From positions 1-12,756 of the forward strand of contig CAAECI010000079.1 in the NCBI GenBank assembly GCA_900754255.1: a stretch of 12,756 bases of DNA, written 5' to 3'. The position numbers were made by a program, and so were the translations under genes. The stretch is from an uncultured Succinivibrio sp. (GTDB taxonomy: Bacteria; Pseudomonadota; Gammaproteobacteria; Enterobacterales; Succinivibrionaceae). Positions 6,506 through 12,756 of the stretch are shown one piece after another. The notes under the pieces were generated by a model. That model was not told where the DNA came from, made no database searches, and was given only the letters and a program-made list of their open reading frames with translations. How positions within the stretch are numbered: the first letter of the stretch is position 1; the number at the start of each line of letters is the position of its first letter.

Positions 6506-7903
6506 ATGAGCCAACAAGAACAGATCTTAAGTGTCAGCGACTTCAATCGCATTACGGACGAGTGTCTTAGAAATTTAGGTACGGCCAAGATCGTAGGTGA
6601 GATCTCACAAATAAGACGCTACAGCCATCTGTATCTGACCGTCAAGGACGAGAATGCCTCTTTGGAGTGCCTGATGTTTGCATCAGCTCTTGCAAATTTG
6701 CCCTTTACTCCCAAGGAGGGTATGCAGGTGGTGATCACGGGACATTCCTCCTTATATCAAAAGAATTCCCAGTTTAAATTCTTAATCAGCAGCATGGAAC
6801 GCCAAGGTCGCGGTCTGATCATGGAAAGGCTTGCCAAGCTTAAGGAGCAGCTGCAAAGGGAAGGCGTTTTTGATCTTATAAAAAGATCTCTGCCGTTGTT
6901 TCCGGATCGCGTGGGGGTTATAACCTCGGCCGAGGGACGGGTGGTGCACGATATAGCTATGACCCTAGAGCGTCGCATGAGCGGCATAGAGATCAGGGTA
7001 TATAACGCCAAGGTGCAGGGCGAGGGAGCTCCCCAATCCCTGATCAAGGCCTTGGAGTATGCCAATCAAGAGAAGGTGTGCGACGTGTTGATCATAGGTC
7101 GCGGCGGCGGATCCTTTGAGGATCTGCTTGCCTTTTCCGACGAGGTTTTGGTGCGAGCCGTAGCTCATTCTAAGATCCCGATCATATCGGCCGTAGGGCA
7201 TGAACCCGATGTGGCCCTGACGGATTTTGCCGCCGACGTAAGGGCGGCCACCCCGACCGCGGCCGCCGAGCTTGTGAGTCGCTACACGAAGGAGGATCTT
7301 AAAAATGCGCTTTTGAATTACGAAAGGCGTCTTGATGATCAGATCCTGCGTATAAGCGATCCCTATAAAATGCGCCTGGCCTCCGCACTATCCTCCATGG
7401 CCGCCCATGATCCCGACAAAATGATCATGGCCTTAAAGACTCGCCTGCAATCTTCAATTTCGCGGGGCGATCTGGCCTTGTATGCGCTCCTTGGAAACAA
7501 GAGGCTTCGTTTCTCGCAGCTCGTATCAAGACTTAGCAGTGTGGAATTGGGAGCGCAGATCATAAAAGACTCCCATCGCTTAACCGCCTTGACTGAAAGA
7601 GCCGGCCGCGCCCTAGAGACTCAAAACAAGAATTTGCATGATCGTCTGTACTTTCTATTTACAGATCTCTATAAGTCGCAGGTATTTGAAAGACTGCAGG
7701 ATCTCAACACGCGCTTTGCGGGAGCGCTTGCCACCTTGAAGGCTGTAAATCCCTTAAGCGTGTTAAGTCGCGGTTACAGCGTAACGTTGAATAAAAACGA
7801 TCACGAGCTGAAATTTAACGAGGTCCAAAAGGGCGAGATCATCACCACGCGCCTAAAAGACGGCATAGTCAAATCCGAGGTGGTGGATAAGAAAGCGCTT
7901 TAG
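6506..7903 (+). CDS. xseA: Exodeoxyribonuclease VII large subunit
   Basis: XseA is the catalytic subunit of exonuclease VII, which degrades single-stranded DNA from both ends in the cytoplasm and needs several small XseB subunits; xseB is not in this window. At 465 residues it matches the E. coli protein (456). The N-terminal OB-fold (about 10-105) contains VGEISQIRRYSHLYLTVKD. The catalytic region follows with FPDRVGVITSAEGRVVHDI (132-150), GRGGGSFEDLLAFSDE (198-213) and AVGHEPDVALTDFAADVRAA (229-248). A long helical part then leads to the closing NPLSVLSRGYSV. Two usual residues differ as far as I recall: GHEPD for GHETD and RAATPT for RAPTPS. The ribosome site is poor; a GGAG sits 15 bases before the ATG, inside the end of hsdR. 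Translation may depend on coupling to hsdR, or the promoter may lie within hsdR. Confidence 0.97.
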   Translation: MSQQEQILSVSDFNRITDECLRNLGTAKIVGEISQIRRYSHLYLTVKDENASLECLMFASALANLPFTPKEGMQVVITGHSSLYQKNSQFKFLISSMERQGRGLIMERLAKLKEQLQREGVFDLIKRSLPLFPDRVGVITSAEGRVVHDIAMTLERRMSGIEIRVYNAKVQGEGAPQSLIKALEYANQEKVCDVLIIGRGGGSFEDLLAFSDEVLVRAVAHSKIPIISAVGHEPDVALTDFAADVRAATPTAAAELVSRYTKEDLKNALLNYERRLDDQILRISDPYKMRLASALSSMAAHDPDKMIMALKTRLQSSISRGDLALYALLGNKRLRFSQLVSRLSSVELGAQIIKDSHRLTALTERAGRALETQNKNLHDRLYFLFTDLYKSQVFERLQDLNTRFAGALATLKAVNPLSVLSRGYSVTLNKNDHELKFNEVQKGEIITTRLKDGIVKSEVVDKKAL

Positions 7904-7905
7904 TT

Positions 7906-10900
7906 CTAGGATGTAAAATTTTTTAAGAGCTCGACCGTAATATATACCGAGCCCTCCTCGGGGACGCTTTCAAAAAGCGGCTCTTCAAAATGCTCGTAGC
8001 AATAGTCGTTCATTTCTTCAACGGCGGCATCCTTGGACATAAAGCCTAAGCTTAAGCACAGCCCGTTGAATTCATGCTCGTCCATACAGTCGGTTTTCTG
8101 GGCTTCGATGGCCTGAGCCAAGGCATGAAGCGCATCGTTTTTGCTGTCGGTTGCCTGCTCTGAAGATCCCTGTGCGATCTTTTGAGAAGGCGCAACTGTT
8201 GCCTGATTTTGGGCAGGAGCAGAGGTCTCTTCCGTATTAAAGGCAATTTCCTCGTCACGATCCTCTGTTGTATCTTCGTCCTCACGCAAAAGCGAAATTA
8301 CGCTTTCTACCTCGCGGCTTTCCTTGAGCTTGGAGCTTATGAGCTTACTGTCCAGGCTGTCAAACACCGATTGCCGTTGCAAAGGCTGTTGCGATGAGAG
8401 CTGTTGTAAATGCATGGAGCTGAGCAAACGACGCAGACGTGATCCATCGTAGGCCTTGAATACTGAATTTTCAGCGGCAGTTTCGGCAGCAACTTTCATG
8501 CAATCTGCGAAAAAGTCAAAATATTTCTTTTCCTTGCTTTGTAGAGAGTTACAAAAATTCTCGCAATAGTTTTCAGTAAGCTGCGGCAGGGTACGGCAAC
8601 CGTCGTCTACGCTTTTTAAAACCTTAAGTGCCGCCTCATATTTTAAGGGGTGATCGCTTATTGCATGCGCAAGGGCTGTAGCCACCCCTTTGCCCTGTGA
8701 GCAGGTGCGACAAAGTAGCAATGCCAATTGAGCATAGCGCAGCTTGTATTTAAAATCCTCATCCCCAAAAAGCTCCTGCGGCAAGGCTATGAGCGTCTTT
8801 TCACGAAATGAGCGCATCAATTTGTCGGGCATGTATTCCTTTACGGGGGCAAAGATCAAGCCGCAGGTATTTAGAGCCGTTTGCAGGCAGGCTATGGCAT
8901 TTGATGACGGCGTAAAGTTTAAGATCCCGCGCAATTGCTCCGGATCACTTATTTTGCGTCCGTCCAAGAGCTTGCGCAGATGATCTATTTGCGCCTCGGA
9001 GCAATGATCTGAAATGAGATCGGCCAAGGTGTCATGTGTACCGACGGGAATTCCGGAGAGATAAATGAGCTCGGATAAGTGCTCGAACACTATGCGATGA
9101 CAAAGCAATACATTAGGATCCTGCTCGTGCCTATTGATGCTAAGTCCAAGTGCCGAGGGCAGGATCCTAAGCGATAAAATCGAATGCAAAAGCTGCTTTG
9201 TCACCTCTTGTCCCATAAGCATGGAGCTTAGTTGCGAGGTTGCGTTTTTGAAAACGTGATTTTTTTTGACCTCCGTGTGCTCTATCTCAAGCGCAGGCAG
9301 TTCTATCCCCGCTATCAATTCCTCCGCTCTCTGTACGGCGCGGTTTTGTTGCCAGGTGCAATAATTTTTAAGATTTTTGGAGCCGCGTACGTCCGCAACC
9401 TTCTTAATGATCATGAGCTTTTGTAGAGGCTGCAGAGCTTTGAGGAGATCGTCATGATCATCTGCTTGTAAATAGGCGTTGAATACATATAGGTTGAAGA
9501 ATTCGGTTGTTCTTAAAAGACCGTCGGTAAAAAGCTTGTCCTCCATGTCTGCTTTAGGATCCGGCTTATAAAAGAGTATTTTATGCAGGGTATAGATCTG
9601 CTCTAAAAGATCCTGCGTTTTGTCATTTACATAGCTAAGACAATCTTTTAAGGATTTTAGGGCATAGTCGGTACGATCGTCATCGGGAGAGAAAAGCGGC
9701 AACACCACGAGTGCGAGAATGAAGTTCCAGGCAAAAATACAAAATTCTTCGTAATTCGGATCGTCGGCTATCTTGATAAAGGACGAACGCAAAAGATCAG
9801 CTGAGGGATCTAAAAGGGCTTTGGACGGCGGCAGGTTGGTGCATAAAATAGCAGGCCATACCGTAGCCGTGATCACGTTGTCGGTGGTAAAAAAGAAGAT
9901 AGCCGGACGCTCGGATGCAGCTGCGACACGACAAAAGCGCAAGGATGAGTAATCATGTAGCACGGAGGGGAATCTTTGCCGACCCGAAGTTAAGGGATCT
10001 TCAATGAACTTGAAAATTTGCTCGTGCAACGCGGTATTTTCCAAAAGGCAATTTAACGCCGCCTGCATGGCCTTATTTACGTGTACCACGTGCTCTGCAT
10101 CCTGATCTTTTGCTTTCTTTCTTAAGATATCGGGCGCAGGGGCCGGACTCATCCTTTTGTCAAAGCCTGTGCGGCGTACGCTTTGGGATAGCTCGGTGAA
10201 GGCCTCGTCGGCAGAAAAGAAATCGCGCTGTGCTGCAGGAACTGAGGTTTTAGTACATTCTGCCTTCAGCATTTCAATATGCGGATAGGAGGGATCAAGA
10301 GGCTCTCTGGTCCCGCCGCGGGCGTAGATTTCAGCCAAGATCGTGCAGATCTGTTTCGTTTTCTCATTATCGAGCGCCTTTAAATGACCTTTGGCACAGG
10401 TGAAATCGCAACGGCGACTTGCATATTGAGAAACATATGTATAACAAGCCTTTAGGTAGGAACGCCCCTCCTGAGGCAAGGGCATTTCGCTTAAAAGATT
10501 GTTTATGAACATACGCTGATGCGGGCCTAAGGGACTGCGACGGATCACAAACATGGCCTCGAACACACGGAGCAACACATTGTAGGCGGCCATTTTCTCA
10601 TTCATACGCGTGATATAGGCAAGATCGGATCGTACGGGTTTACGTCCGCTTTTGACGAGGTTTGTGACATAGGCTATGTCCTCGTCGTTGGTGAGATCCG
10701 GATCGCAGCTTAGAAAAACTGGATCGTCAAATTCAAGATCGCATGGAACCGAAGGGGGCACCAAACGCAGCTTGTAATAGGTAAGCAACGAGAGCAGATC
10801 GCAAATGGTTGCATGACGATCCTCATCATAATCCGCGCCGGAAACCTCGCACTGTAAGGCCCTGAAAAGTCCCTCCAGACTGGTGGTCACAATGCGTCGT

Positions 10901-11004
10901 GACTGAGCCTCAGCCTGAAGCTCTCTTACGGCCTTGACAAAGTCATGGGGAGGATCGTTTACTCTCTTAAGATAAAAACCGGCATTTTTCTTTAAGGCGC
11001 TCAT
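7906..11004 (-). CDS. Large TerB_C-like protein of unknown function
   Basis: I do not recognise this 1032-residue protein as a whole. It has no signal peptide and is mostly helical, leucine-rich and soluble-looking, with one hydrophobic stretch (about 421-439) that is more likely a buried helix than a membrane segment. The C-terminal 60 residues (973-1032) follow the pattern of the TerB_C domain: MDEHEFNGLCLSLGFM, then MNDYCYEHFEEPLFE and a closing VELLKNF. Before it lies an acidic, then polar and Ala/Ser/Gln-rich linker (about 907-955), also typical of TerB_C proteins. A segment near 135-185 (MFVIRRSPLGPHQR) might be a degenerate TerB-like helical unit. TerB-type proteins occur near tellurite-resistance, calcium-signalling and phage-defence genes, and the nearby hsd genes make a stress or defence role conceivable, but nothing proves it. 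No enzyme motif was seen. The ATG at 11004 has only a weak AGAGAG site; the next methionine is at residue 134. Confidence 0.85.
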   Translation of the reverse strand: MSALKKNAGFYLKRVNDPPHDFVKAVRELQAEAQSRRIVTTSLEGLFRALQCEVSGADYDEDRHATICDLLSLLTYYKLRLVPPSVPCDLEFDDPVFLSCDPDLTNDEDIAYVTNLVKSGRKPVRSDLAYITRMNEKMAAYNVLLRVFEAMFVIRRSPLGPHQRMFINNLLSEMPLPQEGRSYLKACYTYVSQYASRRCDFTCAKGHLKALDNEKTKQICTILAEIYARGGTREPLDPSYPHIEMLKAECTKTSVPAAQRDFFSADEAFTELSQSVRRTGFDKRMSPAPAPDILRKKAKDQDAEHVVHVNKAMQAALNCLLENTALHEQIFKFIEDPLTSGRQRFPSVLHDYSSLRFCRVAAASERPAIFFFTTDNVITATVWPAILCTNLPPSKALLDPSADLLRSSFIKIADDPNYEEFCIFAWNFILALVVLPLFSPDDDRTDYALKSLKDCLSYVNDKTQDLLEQIYTLHKILFYKPDPKADMEDKLFTDGLLRTTEFFNLYVFNAYLQADDHDDLLKALQPLQKLMIIKKVADVRGSKNLKNYCTWQQNRAVQRAEELIAGIELPALEIEHTEVKKNHVFKNATSQLSSMLMGQEVTKQLLHSILSLRILPSALGLSINRHEQDPNVLLCHRIVFEHLSELIYLSGIPVGTHDTLADLISDHCSEAQIDHLRKLLDGRKISDPEQLRGILNFTPSSNAIACLQTALNTCGLIFAPVKEYMPDKLMRSFREKTLIALPQELFGDEDFKYKLRYAQLALLLCRTCSQGKGVATALAHAISDHPLKYEAALKVLKSVDDGCRTLPQLTENYCENFCNSLQSKEKKYFDFFADCMKVAAETAAENSVFKAYDGSRLRRLLSSMHLQQLSSQQPLQRQSVFDSLDSKLISSKLKESREVESVISLLREDEDTTEDRDEEIAFNTEETSAPAQNQATVAPSQKIAQGSSEQATDSKNDALHALAQAIEAQKTDCMDEHEFNGLCLSLGFMSKDAAVEEMNDYCYEHFEEPLFESVPEEGSVYITVELLKNFTS

Positions 11005-11026
11005 GATGCTCTCTTTTTGCTCGAAC

Positions 11027-11095
11027 TGATCATTTTATGATTTTTTTTAGGGGCTTAGGCAAGAGAGGTGATCACAAAATTAAAAAAATGATCAT
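11027..11095. promoter_or_regulatory. Three TGATCA-centred dyads upstream of the TerB_C-like gene
   Basis: TGATCA at 11027-11032, GTGATCAC at 11068-11075 and ATGATCAT at 11088-11095 have centres 42 and 20 bases apart, close to four and two helical turns. They would lie on one face of the DNA and flank the candidate promoter. They could be operators, or Dam-type GATC sites. GATC seems common elsewhere in the window, which weakens the case. Confidence 0.4.
11034..11062 (-). promoter_or_regulatory. Candidate promoter of the TerB_C-like gene
   Basis: On the minus strand TTGCCT (11062-11057) and CATAAA (11039-11034) each match four of six consensus bases and are exactly 17 bases apart. The spacer contains a run of eight A residues (11048-11041). 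The -10 ends 29 bases before the ATG. Confidence 0.45.
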
Positions 11096-11130
11096 AAAAA
11101 AGCTTCTTTGCCTTGAAAGGGGGCAGAAAT

Positions 11131-11166
11131 GCAAAACGCGCGATCCTTTAAGATTGCGCGTTTTGC
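11131..11166 (-). terminator. Hairpin terminator after araJ
   Basis: Fifteen-base arms (11131-11145 and 11152-11166) pair with a single G-T mismatch around a six-base loop. The GC-rich core is preceded by AAAA and followed by TTTT in both directions. It lies 30 bases after the araJ stop and separates araJ from the next minus-strand gene. The T-run is short, so efficiency may be moderate. Confidence 0.7.
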
Positions 11167-11195
11167 AATAGGGTAAGCTTTTTATCTTTTACCTT

Positions 11196-12362
11196 TTACC
11201 TGATCTCATCTGAAAAATGCTTTTCCCATTTTCTTGCATAGAGGAACAGGCAGATAAAGCCGAGCAAGGCCCATAAGGATCCGATGACGGTGATAAAGCG
11301 CGGGGAGATAGAGAAAATAAAGGGTATGCCGCCTGAGGTGGTACCGAGGGCATTTCCTAAATTAAAGGCCGCTTGGATCATGGCAGCCCCGAGCAAAAGC
11401 CCGCCTGGGGAGGTGCGCAATATGGAAACCTGCTCGGGAGAAGATAAGGCAAAGAGTGCACCTGCGGTCAAGCACACAAGGATCACGCATACCCAGGGCA
11501 TGTGTCCGCAGGCGGCTATGGCCAACAGAAGTATGATTGCGGTAAATTGGACGCCGGCGCCCACCTTGCCAGGGGAGAAGCGATCGCAAAGACGCCCGGA
11601 GATGAAGTTTGATATGACCATACATATTCCCATGGCGATCAATACGGCCGGGACGGTTTGCAACTTGAAGCCTGCCAGATCGGTAAGTATGGGACTTATA
11701 TAGCTTTGCATACAGAATATGCCGGCATTGCCAAATAAGGTTGCACCCAATACCAGCCAGGGCGCAGGGGATCTTAAAAATTTAAACTGTCCTTTAAATC
11801 CTGTATCCTCGATACGACCTACATCCTGTACCCAACGATGGCAGGAAAAGAGCACGATCACGCCCCAGATCACGGTGAGGACGTAAATGGCCTTGAAGCT
11901 TACGATCTCAGCAAGGGCGGTTCCGAGCGGAACGCCGAAAATATTGGCCATGGTCATGCCAGCTACCATTATGGAGACGGCGCTTGAGCCCTTTCCCTTT
12001 TCACAAAGACGCTGTGCGATGATGGAGCCTACGCCGAAATAGCATCCGTGCGGCAAACCTGCGATGAAGCGCGCGGTGATCAGCGCAGGAAAAGACGTCG
12101 CAGCTACCGTCAGCGCATTGCCTACAATATGTACGATTATGAGCAGAAGCAAAATGGTTTTGAGCTTTAAACGGCGCAAAAAGAGCAGGGAGAAGGCTCC
12201 TGCGGCTACGCCTAAAGCGTAGGCGGACACAAAGTGTCCGGCGCTTGCAAGCGATATTGAAAAATCGGCGGCAATATAAGGCAAAAGTCCCATGGCCACG
12301 AATTCTGTGATCCCTAGGGACAGCGTGCCGAAAGAAAGAGAAATAAGTCCTTTTAACTGCAT
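11196..12362 (-). CDS. araJ: AraJ-type MFS efflux transporter (DHA1 family)
   Basis: This 388-residue inner-membrane protein is a major facilitator of the drug:proton antiporter type, expected to export a small molecule using the proton gradient; the substrate of AraJ itself is uncertain. About twelve hydrophobic segments run through the chain. Matches to the AraJ group as I remember it include the start (SLSFGTLSLGITEFVAMGLLP), SAGHFVSAYALGV (40-52), ARFIAGLPHGCYFGVG (97-112), MTMANIFGVPLGT (136-148), FLRSPAPWLVLGATLFGNAG (195-214), the cytoplasmic loop GRLCDRFSPGKVG (256-268) and AAFNLGNALG (331-340). The start ATG has AAGGG eight bases upstream. It is transcribed alone, between its own promoter and the hairpin terminator. 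A link to arabinose cannot be inferred, as no ara genes are present. Confidence 0.92.
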   Translation of the reverse strand: MQLKGLISLSFGTLSLGITEFVAMGLLPYIAADFSISLASAGHFVSAYALGVAAGAFSLLFLRRLKLKTILLLLIIVHIVGNALTVAATSFPALITARFIAGLPHGCYFGVGSIIAQRLCEKGKGSSAVSIMVAGMTMANIFGVPLGTALAEIVSFKAIYVLTVIWGVIVLFSCHRWVQDVGRIEDTGFKGQFKFLRSPAPWLVLGATLFGNAGIFCMQSYISPILTDLAGFKLQTVPAVLIAMGICMVISNFISGRLCDRFSPGKVGAGVQFTAIILLLAIAACGHMPWVCVILVCLTAGALFALSSPEQVSILRTSPGGLLLGAAMIQAAFNLGNALGTTSGGIPFIFSISPRFITVIGSLWALLGFICLFLYARKWEKHFSDEIR

Positions 12363-12392
12363 GATTTTTACCCTTGTGTGAGAACGGCGGCC

Positions 12393-12401
12393 ATTATATC
12401 A
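12393..12401 (-). promoter_or_regulatory. Extended -10 promoter of araJ
   Basis: On the minus strand TGATATAAT is a perfect extended -10 (TGn plus TATAAT), 30 bases before the ATG. There is no well-spaced -35: the nearest TTGCAC is only 13 bases away. An extended -10 often works with a poor -35 or with an activator. Confidence 0.65.
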
Positions 12402-12426
12402 GCACAGATCAGTGCAAGATGCATCT
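12402..12426. promoter_or_regulatory. Two adjacent dyads next to the araJ promoter, possible operator
   Basis: GCACAGATCAGTGC (12402-12415) is palindromic at 12 of 14 positions, and AGATGCATCT (12417-12426) is a perfect 10-bp palindrome. Both touch the -35 region of the araJ promoter, where a repressor or activator would bind. No regulator gene is adjacent. Confidence 0.4.
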
Positions 12427-12554
12427 GTAAACAAAAGGTGCAGGCCGAAGAATAAATGCGGACACGGTGTAAAAATAATGTGGCTTTGTTCAAGGTCGTA
12501 CCGATTTGTATCTTGAGGCGCTAAACTTTAGGTATATTTCTTTTAGTCACCACA

Positions 12555-12756
12555 TCATTCAGTCCTTTCAATGTAATGCCTGATGGTTTCCGCACTGACA
12601 TTGCCTGCCGTGCCTACGTAATAGGACGGAGACCACAAATGCCCACCGTAAAGCAGATCCTTCAACGCCTAGAAAGCCGCAAACAGCTTTCCGGCCGTCG
12701 AACCCTTCAAAATCTTTACGGCATCGGCTACAGCCAGAGACGGAGGGATGGTTACG
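12555..12756 (-). pseudogene. tnpA: 3' fragment of IS200/IS605-type transposase tnpA, with internal stop
   Basis: The minus strand reads GGHLWSPSYYVGTAGNVSAE then TIRHYIERTE and stop at 12555-12557, the unmistakable end of a Y1 (HUH-type) single-strand transposase. The tyrosine in HYIE aligns with the usual catalytic tyrosine. The residue four places later is Thr, where a metal-binding Gln is common. An in-frame TAG at 12669-12671, where a residue is expected between LFAAF and ALKD, breaks the protein; TAG also ends xseA, so code reassignment is unlikely. The N-terminal HUH part lies outside the window. I see no clear terminal hairpin in the 190 bases between this fragment and araJ. The copy is probably inactive. 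Confidence 0.85.

Noticed and set aside
8052..8285. Arginine-rich minus-strand frame inside the TerB_C-like gene as a separate small protein
   Set aside because: It overlaps the low-complexity linker in another frame. The composition is a by-product and there is no ribosome site.
11064..11078. CRP-type site around GTGATCAC
   Set aside because: The half-sites TGTGA and TCACA need a six-base gap, which is absent.

Overview
The window looks chromosomal and comes from a Gram-negative bacterium, most likely a gammaproteobacterium. The AraJ-like transporter and XseA read like enterobacterial or Aeromonadales-type proteins from memory. A gut genus of the Succinivibrionaceae would fit the moderate GC and the style of the proteins, but that is a guess and no search was run. 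The left part (IS110-type transposase and hsdS) looks more AT-rich than the xseA/araJ part, as expected for mobile and restriction-modification DNA.

Positions 1-3364 hold a rearranged specificity (hsdS) locus of an EcoR124-like (type IC) restriction-modification system. An IS110-family element, whose left end may lie outside the window, has removed or displaced the 5' part of hsdS. The remaining reading frame (1621-2679) keeps the end of the first target-recognition domain (TRD), the central conserved region and a complete second TRD. The central region carries three perfect 12-bp repeats encoding ELTA, the TAEL-type spacer that sets the gap in EcoR124-type recognition sites. Directly after the natural HsdS C-terminus is a tract of seven 7-bp units (CTGCAAG). 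It separates this gene from a further half-hsdS (to 3280) in another frame. Loss of one unit or gain of two fuses the two frames without a stop, and the opposite change ends translation at once. The locus therefore has the form of a phase-variable specificity switch.

Positions 3365-6496 encode HsdR, the motor/nuclease subunit, with all key motifs visible. No hsdM is present; by the usual hsdM-hsdS-hsdR order it should lie to the left of the IS. xseA (exonuclease VII large subunit) follows hsdR after nine bases on the same strand.

The right part reads on the minus strand. A 1032-residue protein of unknown role, with a TerB_C-like C-terminal tail, converges on xseA with two bases between the stop codons. 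Upstream of it are a candidate promoter, three TGATCA dyads and a hairpin terminator. Next comes an AraJ-type MFS exporter with an extended -10 promoter and two adjacent dyads. At the edge is the decayed 3' end of an IS200/IS605 tnpA gene.

The main candidate for something new is the hsdS locus. It combines in-frame 12-bp spacer repeats, a frame-switching 7-bp tract, a spare TRD and an IS insertion within about 3 kb. The TerB_C protein is a second, weaker lead.
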